Source: Dipteris shenzhenensis (lineage: Eukaryota; Polypodiophyta; Polypodiopsida; Gleicheniales). From it: a DNA stretch of 64,000 nt. Of the stretch, positions 47,004-57,536 are shown piece by piece (positions within the stretch are counted from its first letter, which is position 1; each line of letters begins with the position of its first letter). The stretch lies in the NCBI GenBank assembly GCA_047967505.1, contig CM106539.1; one strand, given 5' to 3'. A model generated the notes under the pieces. The model searched no databases. It was not told the origin of the DNA and saw only the letters and a program-made list of their open reading frames with translations. Made by a program: the position numbers and the translations under genes.

Positions 47004-47540
47004 CACTACAAGAAAACTAGGTAGAAATGGCAATGGGAAATGGCACCCGAATGGAATCTTCAATTTTGCCATTTCTTAGGTGTGAAATTGCAACGATTTC
47101 TCAAACAGTTACTGCTATATATTTGGAGAAATGGTAGTTGAAAATGGCAACCAAATCTTAAACTACAATTTCTAAAGGGTAACCTTTTTTTGTCTGCCAT
47201 TTCTTAAGGATAAATGGCAACAAAAAATTGCAAGTATTTCTTCACTGCCATTTCTTATGAAGAAATGGCAGCACAAAATGGCATCCATTTCTTGACTGCC
47301 ATTTCTTAAGAAGAAATTTTAGCAAAAAATGGCAACAACCTTTGCATTGCCATTTCTTATGAAGAATTGGTAGCACAAAATGGTAGCCACTTCTTTATTG
47401 CCATTTCTTACAAAGAAATGGCAGCACAATATGGGAGCCATTTCTTGACTACCATTTCTTACGAAGAAATGGTAGCACAAAATTGCAACCATTTCTAGAC
47501 TACCATTTCTTACAAATAAATGGCAGTACAAAATGCAATA
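47004..47540 (+). mobile_element. CACTA (En/Spm) transposon end, right arm
   Basis: Begins CACTACAAGAAAACTAGG at 47004, with GAT immediately outside. Dense inverted and direct copies of GAAATGGCAGCACAAAATGG / CCATTTCTTA follow to 47540. 47004 and 39606 are exact mirror positions, so this end was present before the inverted duplication. The element faces away from the kinase genes. Confidence 0.75.
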
Positions 47541-47639
47541 CAAAATGCTTATGTGTGGTAAAAATACACAACAATCGACCATTCAAGCACTGCAAGGTAT
47601 CCGATTATTGCCAAACTTCCACTACCACCATTCACAACA

Positions 47640-48205
47640 ATATCAATGCTTATTCTCAACACTTTTTCTTTAGTGTTTATTTCAAGACCGTACCATCAAT
47701 GTTAGTACAAGAGATACCTTCATTGATATTAGAACTGATATTACCGTCTCTAAATTAATATTGATAAAATTGTAGGAAGCATCGATATTAGCATCCAAAT
47801 TTTTGTTGATAATGCTCTGAAATTAAACACGCCATCAACAAAACTTGTCACCAAAATCTCCAAAGTTTACCATTGAAAAAATTGGATAGGCGTGGAGTTT
47901 CACCCTGCACCTTGTAGGAATCAAATTAAATGCAAATGGCTTATCATCAACTCTTGTCCATTAGTTTTTCATTTCAAGGCCATACCATGAATGTTAGTAC
48001 AAGAGATACCTTCATTGATATTACCATCTTTAAATTAATATTGATAAAACTATAGGAAGTATCGATACTAGCATCCAATTTTCTGTCGATAATGCTTTGA
48101 AATAAAACACACCATCAACAAAAACTTGTCAAAATCTCCAAAGTTTACCATTGAAAATTTTGGATAAGTGTGGGGTCTCACCCAGCACCTTGCAAGAATC
48201 AAATT
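47640..48205. repeat. Two-copy tandem duplication of about 275 bp (right arm)
   Basis: Mirror of 38415-38975. Confidence 0.8.
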
Positions 48206-48434
48206 AAATGCAACTATTTTTACAAACAAAAATATTTTTATCAATGTTGTCCTTCATATTTCTCCAATTAATCAAGCCCTCTTTTAAATCTTCCAAGTTT
48301 CCCTCATGAGATTGATTCTCATCCTCTTGAGCTTCCGTGGCCAAGTCTCCTACATCTTTAGCATCTAGGTTGAGTTCTACTAAATCATTGTCTAAGAAAC
48401 CCTCAAAGCAAGTCAAACTATATTCACATTCCAA
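48204..48434 (-). CDS. Acidic hypothetical protein, right copy
   Basis: About 76 codons, MECEYSLTCFEGF at the start, with a one-codon deletion (LINW for LIINW) relative to the left copy. The frame is kept open in both arms despite about 5% base divergence, which mildly favours past coding function. No domain recognised. Confidence 0.35.
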   Translation of the reverse strand: MECEYSLTCFEGFLDNDLVELNLDAKDVGDLATEAQEDENQSHEGNLEDLKEGLINWRNMKDNIDKNIFVCKNSCI

Positions 48435-49063
48435 AACTCTTGTAGTAGAAGGTACATTGGAAGTGATGGCTTACAACACATTATTTGTAGATCTATTTCA
48501 TGCTCCAATTTTGCATTCTAAAATATATGTAGCTTTCTAGGCACAACTTGAATCACAAACCACCACTGGGTTGTCCACTCAGTTGTGTTGAGATATATTT
48601 GAGAAAAAGTTCATGATATGAAATCCAAGGGCAAGACACCAATATAAGAAAAAATCTTAGTCACAATGCAATAGTAGAATGAATATATTTAGTAACACGA
48701 TCCCTTTTTTTTTTTGAGTAAATTCCAAAAAACCCTATTAGATCCTTCCTGATTGCAGCTTGAAGCACCTTTGCTAAAGAGTTTAAAATTCATTTGCTAA
48801 ATTTCTTGTATGTTCTAAAGTGATTCATTTTTCAAATGAGATTTGTATCCCTTTCTCTATCTCTACTGTCTTGTAAAAAGTTAATTGGACATGACTCCTT
48901 AATCAAATTTGTTACACTTTACACCGATTTTCTTTACTCAAAAGTGACTATTGTATCCCCACATTGCATTGCACAAATGGCACTACAAATCAAACAATGG
49001 AATTTTCTTTAGCATATACATAAATGTTATAAATTAATATAAATAAAAGCAATATAATTATAC

Positions 49064-49366
49064 CTATAAAGTACAACAGTGTGCAAATTCCTCCTCCCTC
49101 TGTGTCACAATCTCCACTCTTAGACTGGCATCTTCCAACCAATCAATGGTGCATTTAGAAGGCATTGCTGATAACTCCCAAGAATAAGGCCTACTCTGAT
49201 AGTCCTTTGACACTGCCTTCCCATCCTCCTCTCTTTTAGCTCTTTCTTTTTCATTTTGTTTGATCCACTTCTTCACAATTATAAAGATAAAAGGTGTCAA
49301 CTTTGTGTTGCCACAGAGACACTCATTTTTATTTTGTTTCCTTCCCTTATCTTCAAACAAGTTCAT
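49064..49366 (-). CDS. Hypothetical Lys/Glu-rich protein, right copy (intact frame)
   Basis: 100 codons from ATG: MNLFEDKGRKQ, CLCGN, a hydrophobic stretch TPFIFIIV, then KKWIKQNEKERAKREEDGK and EIVTQREEEFAHCC. The left-arm copy carries a frameshift and TAG codons at the Trp and Gln positions, so this is the less damaged version. No family recognised; it may be one exon (the stop is followed by GTATAA-type sequence) of a CACTA-encoded or host gene. Confidence 0.4.
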   Translation of the reverse strand: MNLFEDKGRKQNKNECLCGNTKLTPFIFIIVKKWIKQNEKERAKREEDGKAVSKDYQSRPYSWELSAMPSKCTIDWLEDASLRVEIVTQREEEFAHCCTL

Positions 49367-50071
49367 ATCCTTGCATGAAAGATTTTATTGAATTGGAATC
49401 CAAAGGGTAAGCACCTTTATCAAATTGAAAACTTAGCAAAAATATTTTGCTAAGTTTACTCAACAATATTTTACTCAACATCAAGTAAAGGTTGGAAGCA
49501 ATCATATTTTTGAATGTGTGTCATTGACATGGTGCATATTCTCGTTATAACACCTTTGCACCATGCGCAGTCACACAAGACCAATTGAACACAAGACCCA
49601 TTGAAAAATTTTCCCTTTGGTGATGAATTTTTTGGATGCCAATGAGCTTGAAGACATTTACAAAAACAACATTGGACCTACTACATTATGTCACAAAGTG
49701 CTAGTCCTATAGTAAAAAGTGCACTAGATGAATCAAAAGAATAAAAGTTAGTAGTGTTGCTCTTTTTAATTGATAATTATGTCAATAAGCTCTGTGGAAA
49801 AATAAATAGCATCAATATTTCCATTTAGAAAAATAAATAGCATCCATATTTCCATTTAGAAAAATGTCACCAAAATTGTAATATAATGTAACCTTGTTGT
49901 ATTGCTCAAACAAAAGTTAGGCTACCTCTTAAATTTTGTATAACATAGCATGTACTCACAGTGTTTGAGGTGGATCAGATATCATTTTCGTGGTAGGGCA
50001 TGTATTCACATTTCTTACATACCATGCATCATGCATGGGTGTTAAAAAAATGTGTTGGGTGTTCTTCTACC

Positions 50072-50093
50072 ATGTGTGTGTGTGTGTGTTTTT

Positions 50094-50142
<49 letters not shown>
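50072..50142. repeat. (TG)n microsatellite
   Basis: Two TG runs separated by TTTTTTGTC, just outside the right palindrome tip. Confidence 0.95.
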
Positions 50143-50144
<2 letters not shown>

Positions 50145-50229
50145 TACGCTCACTCTAACAACGAAAAATAGGAAGTAATACTTGTTGATTTCATTACATA
50201 GATATTTCAGTATCTCATCGCTTATTTTC

Positions 50230-50515
50230 TCTTGTCGATTTTGACATCTCTAAATTTATGTGGTCTTTTAGAGGTCATATGGTGCAAATTTGAGAAAGTT
50301 ATCAGTATCAAAGGGATCAAAGATCACTTCACAAATCGCTCGGGGGGTTCACTATGTATAAACCCTCTATATCACATGTGTACAAGGACTATTTGTAAAT
50401 TCCCTTATCTATAAAATTTTCACTAATAAAATGTACCCTTTTTCTACAGAAATCTATAAATTTTTTCCAAATTTATTTTAAAAACTCCCTTATGCATATT
50501 AATTTGTGTAAGGAA
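50230..50515 (+). repeat. Gypsy LTR fragment
   Basis: ACTATGTATAAACCCTCTATAT, CTAATAAAATGTACCC and CTATAAATTTTTTCCAAAT match the left gypsy 5' LTR (35040-35215) in inverted orientation. The fragment is cut at 50515 by copia gag sequence. Confidence 0.7.
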
Positions 50516-51050
50516 ATTTTTCACGGATGGCAATGGATGTCCGGAAATGTGCATAATCCTTTCCTAGACCATTCAAGGTCACAGAAACTAAATCGTCATC
50601 ATCCACTGGCGACCCAATGGAAGCAAGTGCATCCGCAATTTTCTTCACCTTCATGTGGTAGTCATTGATGCTCATATTTTCTCTCTGCACATTGTGCAGC
50701 TCCTACTTGGGCTGCATTTTCCTGGCCTGCGTATTTGTGCTGTACATTTTAGCCAAAGTATCCCATGCCACCTTTGGCGTACTTGCATCCTGAATATGCA
50801 CAATCATTGAATCTGAAATACTGATAGACAGCCAGTACATAACTTTTTTGGCTCTCTCATGCCATCCTTTAAATGCCTACATTTCCTGTTGATTGGGAAC
50901 ATTAGGAAGAACTGGTTCTTCTTCATTTCCTGTAATGAACTCCTAGTAGCCTTTTCCCATAAGGAAATTCGTCATTCTAAACTTCCATGCTTGGAAGTTG
51001 TTCTTGTCAAGCTTTTCAGTGACAATCTATGAAAGAGAATCAGACGCCAT
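50516..51050 (-). pseudogene. Copia gag fragment (UBN2 type), element C
   Basis: Starts at the ATG at 51050 (MASDSLS), then IVTEKLDKNNFQAWKFRMTN, VPNQQEM, VMYWLSISISDSMIVHIQDA, VAWDTLAKMYS, RENMSINDYHMKVKKIADAL and LVSVTLNGLGKDYAHFR. Four TAG stops sit at positions that read as Gln or Trp in this family. The 3' part of the element is missing, cut at 50516. Confidence 0.85.
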
Positions 51051-51562
51051 TACAAAACACTGCAAAATATTATGTCACTGCAAAAAACACAGCTTCTGCC
51101 TCACAAGGGCAAATCTACAAACCTGACGAAAGTGGTTTTTGACCACACAGTCACTTCCTAGTGACGATTTTGCATCAACAGGCAATAAGGATAATTCTGC
51201 AAATCCCAATGTCTCTGCGCACAGGCATACGATGCAATTTCTGCGGCAACTTTTCACTGACCTGCAGAACAGTGGTCGCACAGCCCAAACAGGGACTTTT
51301 TCTGAGTGCCTGCGGAGAACTTCCGCCTCCAAAACGGGCCCCGAAATGACCTTGAATCGGAAAAATATAGTCACCGCAGCATATAATGCCTTCTCGCCAC
51401 ACCGCGAAGGGCGTCTCAATCTGAGACAGTGCACTCTTGCACTCCCAGCTGTGCTACCTGCAGAGATTTGCTCCCAAACTCGAAAAAGGAAAGCAACATT
51501 GGTCCTCTTACCAGGACACTGTGACCTTGGTTTGCTTTCTTGAGCTCCTTACCATGAACAAG
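51051..51562 (-). other. Leader of copia element C
   Basis: Non-coding leader between primer site and gag. Small frames on both strands are not supported. Confidence 0.6.
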
Positions 51563-51574
51563 GCTCTGATACCA
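51563..51574 (-). promoter_or_regulatory. tRNA-iMet primer-binding site of element C
   Basis: On the minus strand, TGGTATCAGAGC, the canonical plant copia primer site, directly after the LTR. Confidence 0.9.
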
Positions 51575-51929
51575 TGTGAAGATAGTGGGAGAGAGGGAAG
51601 GAGTCTCACTTGGGGCTTTCTCACAAGCACAATGGGGGAATACACACAAAGGTGGAGGCTGAAAACAGTTTTCCTCTTCTTAGTTGTGAAAGCCAAAAGA
51701 ACTCTAGTACAAAGAAATAGAAGAACCCTATATGTGGGTCTCAAACCAAACTCAACTAACTAAGGTGGCATACTAACTAAGCCACGAACTAGTGTAGATA
51801 AGGATAGCTGTCATCCAGCTATTATTCGTGGGCAGTGTACCAACCGCATCTGTAGCTAACAAGTCGGTGACATAAATGCACAACGGTCACCCTGGCATAT
51901 CGCGAGTGGTGGAGCTCGATATCTCAACA
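51575..51929 (-). repeat. 5' LTR of copia element C
   Basis: On the minus strand runs TGTTGAGATATCGAGC ... CTTCACA. The solo LTR at 25514-25845 is the same family. Confidence 0.9.
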
Positions 51930-51930
51930 T

Positions 51931-53480
51931 AGGAAAGGGAAGTTCAATGTGGTAGCATACTCTCTTAGCCAAATGCCAATTGTTAATGAATTGAGTTTTA
52001 CTCAATTTCAGAATGATTTCCTAGAGTCCTTAAAGGGGAAATGTAAGTTTGATCCTCACTTCTCTGAAATATGGAAAGCAATTAAAAATAGGGATCCAAC
52101 TAATCGAGAGTCTTTCATTGATAAAGGGCTCAAGTGGAAAAAATATACTATTGAAGATTGCTACCTACTCTACAAGGGTAGAGTATGTGTCCCGGATGAT
52201 AATGACATTAGGCACCAAATTCTTTTTTAATGTGATGATAGTCCGAGTGCTGGACACCTAGGAATTCAGATGACATATGTGCTTCTGAAAAGACAATTCT
52301 TTTGGCCTGGAATAGGTTAGGACGTCCAAGATTATGTATTGAAATGCCAAAAATGCTAGGTCAGTAAGGCTGAATGCCTTATGGTAGGTCTCCTACACCC
52401 ATTGGAGATTCCATCTAGCAAATGGGAAAGCATCTCCATGGACTTCATAGTAGGATTACCTAGGACATAGAGGGGGCACAACTCTGTGTGGGTAATTATG
52501 GATCGGTTGACCAAGATGGCTCATTTTATTCCTGTCAGTGAAGATGTTAAAACTCTAAAATTAGCCAGGCTATTTGTGGAGCATATCTAAAGAATGTATG
52601 GGCTACCAGCCGGTATTGTTAGCAACTAGGATAGCAAATTTAACAGCCATTTTTGGATGGCTGTGTTTAAGAGGTTGGAAACCTCATTGAATATGAGCAC
52701 CGCGGATCATCCACAGAGTGATGGTCAAACTGAAAGGGTCAATTAGATTATTGAATATATGCTTCGAGCATATGTAAGTAAACGGCAAACTAATTGGGAA
52801 CAGTATTCGCCCATATTAGTATTTGTATATAATAGTGCCAGACATTCAGCTACAGGTTTTAGTCCATTCATGATGATGTATGGATTTCAACCAAGAGCCC
52901 CAATGACAGTGGGACTCGAAAAAGAGAAGGTTCAAGTGGCCAAATACTTTCTTGAGGATATGAATCAAACGCTTAAGCTAGCTAAAGATAGCATAAGAAG
53001 AGCTCAAGATAGAGCACGAAGCTATGCAAATCCCCACCGTGGAAAATTGGAGTTTGAAGTAAATGAGAAAGTCTACCTTAAGGTACCTGAATCTTCAAAA
53101 TCTCTAAAGATAGGTAAATGTTCGAAGTTGTCTCCTAGGTATTGTGGACCATTCACACTACTTAAGAGGATTGGAGAAATTGCTTACAAAATAGCCTTAC
53201 CTAAGGGATGTAGAGTACATTCAATTTTTCATGTTAGTAAGCTAAAAAGAAAATAAGGAGATGATAATAATCTCAATGGAAATGAAGTCCTAGTTAAACT
53301 CATTGACCCGCATCTTTACAACATGAATTTTAGATAGATAAGAAAAAAGAACGCGACATACTATATGGCAAGAATGTCTTGTTAAGTGGAAAGATAGATC
53401 TGAAGAGAGTTCAACATGGGAAAGGGTAAGTAGTCTCCAAAGGAGGTTTCCCTTTTTTTTTTTTGAGGACGTAAACCATT
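51931..53480 (+). pseudogene. Ty3/gypsy chromovirus, right copy: RNase H end, integrase, chromodomain
   Basis: Starts abruptly in RNase H (KGKFNVVAYSLSQ), then linker MPIVNELSFTQFQNDFLES, integrase (YVLKCQKC-stop-VSKAECL, SMDFIVGLPRT, NSARHSATGFSPFMMMYGFQ), the KVYLKVPESSKSLK segment and HSIFHVSKLKRK. In a shifted frame, a chromodomain-like TIWQECLVKWKDRSEESSTW follows. About 95% identical to the left gypsy over 245 bp compared by eye. Gag, protease and RT are missing; the 5' portion is replaced by the copia fragment. Confidence 0.9.
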
Positions 53481-53496
53481 CTTAAGGGGAAGTGAA

Positions 53497-53622
53497 TGTT
53501 ACGTGAGCCATAATGCCGGAACCATGTATTGTGATTGTGGTTAGGCGAGAAACCAGAGGGCTTGACGATGCTTACATACTATGAGGCCTAGAGGGTTTGG
53601 GTCTAGGGTCATGCCTAGGCAA
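53497..53622 (+). repeat. 3' LTR start of the right gypsy element, truncated
   Basis: TGTTACGTGAGCCATAATGC follows a polypurine tract (53483-53492). It matches 30293 leftward and ends at CATGCCTAGG. Confidence 0.8.
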
Positions 53623-53925
53623 CACAATCAATCTTGGTTTATGGGATACATTAGTTTAAGTATAAATAAATAAAATTCATGAATTTGTTTGAATTAAACA
53701 TGTTTGTATGCATATCCCCTCTTTGCTTTCATATATAAAATTTTGTAAGATTACATGTGTAATGCATTGTATGCCAATGTAGTGCTAGATTGTAACACAA
53801 TCAATCTTGGTCTATGGGGATACATTAGTTTGAGTATAAATAAATAGAATTCATGAATTTTTTTGAAATAAACGTGTTTGAGTATAAATAAATAGAATTT
53901 ATGAATTTGTTTGAGTATAAACATA
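53623..53925. repeat. Two-copy duplication of about 170 bp plus a shorter third copy
   Basis: AACACAATCAATCTTGG, GATACATTAGTTT and AGTATAAATAAATA recur at 53623 and 53795; AGTATAAATAAATAGAATT recurs near 53882. Only sparse, unsupported frames occur in 53925-54210. Confidence 0.85.
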
Positions 53926-54212
53926 TATGTGCATGCTTCAATAAACACAACAAAAGAAGATTTACTTAAAATTAGCATACCTAACAAAATATACGCTCTA
54001 TAAAAGAGTACTACAAAATCTTACGAATTCATATATCTACATACAGAGTGTCTATATCAGCTCCCCTAAGAAAACAGAATATGTCTATGTCCCACCCCAC
54101 ACACCAACACACGCACACGGCGTCAACCTATGTAAGGCAAAAAGATCATTTAAGAATTATAATCATTAAATCAAGGAAATGTTAGAATTGTGTCTTAATA
54201 ATACTCAACACA

Positions 54213-54784
54213 TTAATTAGAATGCTTACGCTGGCGCACAGGAGTGTGTATGTGGTACATAACTACATATACAAAGTCTCCGTTCACCCCTCGATAAAAT
54301 ACATCTGCTCCCATCGGCTCTAGGTACCCAATGAAGCGCACATAGATGGTCTAGGGACTATTATTCCCAGCAAGACGCTGAGAACTCACGGCAAAATATC
54401 CAAGATTGAGACGTTCCACCCCATCATACGCTGGACCGAGGAGATTCATTGCAAAACTTGAGTCGGGAACTGCCCTAAAGGAAAATGATATCATGTTTAT
54501 TCACTTATATATGTAACCTAAGTAGCTTTCACCTATATGAAAAAAACAAAATAAAAAAATATATAAGTTATCTACCCAATAAAGCTCTCCAACTCCAAGA
54601 TGTCAACCAATAGCTGGGCATGCACCCTAGCTCTCCAACCATCAGGATCTGTATATTACTAAAGGTAAATGACTATACTATTAAATAAGTCAACTTAGCA
54701 ACTGACTACTACACAATTATGTACCTGCTATGTACCTGCTACATGTACAATTGTCTCGGTGGTGAATGTAAATGACGCTGCCAT
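54213..54784 (-). pseudogene. Hidden three-exon gene of unknown family, one internal TAG
   Basis: Exon 1, 54784-54736 (MAASFTFTTETIVHVA, 49 nt); intron 1, 54735-54649 (87 bp, GT-AG); exon 2, 54648-54576 (PDGWRARVHAQLLVDILELE); intron 2, 54575-54475 (101 bp, GT-AG); exon 3, 54474-54213 (AVPDSSFAMNLLGPAYDGVE, GYFAVSSQRLAGNNSP, then TIYVRFIGYLEPMGADVFYR and VYVVMYHIHTPV). Splice phases match (1 then 2) and the joined frame is open for 127 codons except TAG at 54351-54353, which could be a former Gln. No family recognised. It lies in the same orientation as, and downstream of, the Helitron helicase, so it may be a captured host gene or an accessory Helitron gene. Acceptor and donor choice is inferred from sequence only. 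Confidence 0.5.
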
Positions 54785-55182
54785 CCTATCATATCATATT
54801 ACAATAACAATACATATCATATTACAGTAACAATAGATGTGTCAACGTATATATAGAGAAGAAATTAAAAGGCTTCCCCAAGCCACAAATTAAAAAGAAG
54901 ATTAGTTATAGTACATTTGATAATCCATAATTTGAAGAAAAAATAGCAATGTGTGAACCCATAAAACTCACAAAAATCATACATTGTCAAAATTCTAGAG
55001 ACGACATTGTTTGAATGGAATATGGAATGAGCTCATGAAAATTATACAAAAATAGTCATCACCAATTTTTAATCCACACTTCAAAGGCTTACAATTGATA
55101 GACCTTTGATCACCTAAAAGAACACAATGATACAAAAAAGACTGTGAAAATTTGTCACCCACCAAAGAGCATTGGCATACTG

Positions 55183-57536
55183 CTAGGTTCTTCTTGATGC
55201 CAATTGTAAAACCTCTTTGTATACAACATTTGTGGTACAACTCATTTTAGCATCCTCATCACTAACCCGATCCGCACTCTCTAGAAGGAATACTTTGACT
55301 GCATTTGATGATCGGACATGCGAGAAAGCCACGTATAATTGCCCGTGACTAAACACCGATGTCGCCAAGTATAAGCCTAGGATAGACATTGTTTGGCCCT
55401 ATGCCTTGTTTATCATCATGCCAAATGCTAGCCAAACAGGAAATCGCCTTCTTCTCATATCGAATGGAAGTTTCAAGTTATTGGGAATGAAAGTTACTCT
55501 TGGAACGAACATCCTATCTCTAGCATTGGTACCAATGATAATCTCAACTTCCAATACCTTCATGTGGAACTCTTTGCATACCAGCCGAGTCCCATTGCAT
55601 AATCCCTATTGAGGATTTAGATTTCGCAACAAAATGAGGGGAGCATTCAGCCGATGAGGTGGGTATCCACCACCAAGATCGAGCGTGTTAAGATACTCTA
55701 TTGCATACAAAAAAGAATCTCCACATGAGCTCTCTACTGAGTCTGCACTTAGATACTCCTTTTCCTCGCCGGGCATTGCCTTTACTGTAGTAGCATTGAG
55801 TGCATCAACTTCAAGGTTTCGAGGTGCGAGAATAGCATGGTCTCGAAAATACGATGCATAATCCACAACACTTGCAAGTCCTATATACACCCACTCAATC
55901 AGACCTTCCATAGAGTTTGTCCTTAAAAGCATCTTTGATGGGATTGCAACAGTGTCTTCTCTTATACGCTTGCTAGTTCCATTTCCAATATCTAACACCC
56001 ATTGTATGAATTCCTACTCTATTGAATTATCACCTTCCTGAATAACCTGCATATTCTATACCAGCTTCAATACCTTGATGCATCTCCAAATCCTTGAGTG
56101 GCACAATGTTGAATTGACAATATCTTCTCGTCTTGCCTTGGGAATAACTGGCAAGACCTACCTAAAATCCCCCCCTAACAACACCACCTTTCCACCAAAC
56201 AATTGGTCATTTGACATGATATCTTGCAGTGTCCTAGCCAGTGCCTCAAATGCGAATCGATGAGTCATAGGTGCCTCATCCCATATTATCAACTTTGCTA
56301 TCTTTAGAACATCTGCAAGATGACTGTTAACCTTTATATTGCAATTGCTAGTGGCATCCAAATCCAGTGGTATCTTGAACCACGAGTGTGTTGTGCATCC
56401 ATTACTTAGTAACAACGCTGTAATCCCAAAAGAAGCACATGCTAAAGCAACATGCCCCTCCCACGCAACCTAGAAAGCAAACAATTGTATAGGAAAGTCT
56501 TTCCAGATCCTCTTGGACCATCAAGAAAAAACATCGCACCAACATTTGCATAGACCGTTGTCAAAATCTGATCGAAGGCAGTCTGTTGACAATGATTTAA
56601 GGTACTTTCCATCTGTTGACCAAGTCGTGCCTCACTCTCAAAATCAAACATTCTTTCTTCTTGCAATAGAGCATTTGTAGCTGCCAATACACATGAGCTA
56701 TCCAAGGTAGGCAATCCATCAAACTCTACCAACCTTCTCCCATGTTGTTGGAGAATATGCTCCAAGTGCCATAGAGCCTCCTTCTGTGCCAATCCACGAC
56801 AGTCAACCATACTTGATTCGAATGCATGGAAGAAATCATCCGATAGATCGTTTGAGAATCTTTCCCACAAAATTCCTGGAGATGTTGGCTCACAAAAATT
56901 CAAAATTGCAACAAAAAGGTGCCTCAACTGTGTGCTATTTTGATGTAAAACGGCCTCTTGCATGCAGATAAACCATTCCTCATCACTTTCCAATAACCCT
57001 CTAGTTATACATGCTGCCTTGAAAGTAGGGTAAACTTGCCCATCAAAAGTGCGCAAGTCATCAAAACACTTACAACCCTTGCAAACGTTAAGTAGCATAC
57101 GCATGAAATATAATTCACCAGCGGATTGAGAAATGTTATACATCCGACCAATGCTATTGCCCTGCCTTCTTCTAGACCACTTTTTATTGGATTTGTTCCA
57201 AACCATCTCGCATGGAAAGTCACTGTAAAGCAAATTATCTGCATCATGTTGCAATCGGTTGTAAGTGAACCATTCCGTGAGGCTGGTCTTTCTGTTTTGT
57301 TCCCTATCCACCACATTGTGCAAATCATTATCATCTCTGAATATCACATTATTCAACATCGGAAGATGGACTTGCAACCTTTGTACATCTGGATTTTCAT
57401 CATGCATATCATACTCATAAATGTGCTAGCATGCTTCTGATGCTGATACATAATGTGAATCTAGGTAATAGTTTATCTCATCAATTCCACAATCAACTGG
57501 GTTGTGTAGTTGTCCTTTTCCTTCCACACGATTTAT
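55183..57536 (-). pseudogene. Helitron Pif1-type helicase domain (broken)
   Basis: Reading leftward: a linker (EYDMHDENPDVQRLQVHLP, WFTYN, SIGRMYNISQSAGELYFMRM, GILWERFSNDLSDDF), then Walker A GPRGSGKTFLYN (56496-56519), a frameshift near 56445, Walker B LIIWDEAPMTH, GGDFR-stop-VLPVI (TAG at 56158), LNPQ-stop-GLCNGTRL and NKA-stop-GQTMSILGLYL (TAG at 55399), SHGQLYVAFSHVRS and the C-terminal tail. These are helicase motifs Ia to VI of the Pif1 family in the order expected of Helitron RepHel. TAG stops fall at conserved Gln positions in the third and sixth motifs. A TAG near 57426 probably replaces Trp. Confidence 0.9.

Larger units (their letters stand above)
43321..50018. repeat. Right arm of giant palindrome
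   Basis: Inverted copy of the left arm, starting TCTGTCGAGAGAGGGTGTGG and ending TTCACATTTCTTAC. Same contents in mirror order. Confidence 0.97.

Noticed and set aside
36584-50018. Palindrome as an assembly or chimeric-read artefact
   Set aside because: An artefact would give arms that are equally identical throughout; here divergence rises to about 6% at the tips and includes indels and stop-codon differences.
36584-50018. Palindrome as a foldback transposon with long inverted termini
   Set aside because: No target-site duplication is visible at 36583/50019, and the left tip abuts a truncated copia integrase.
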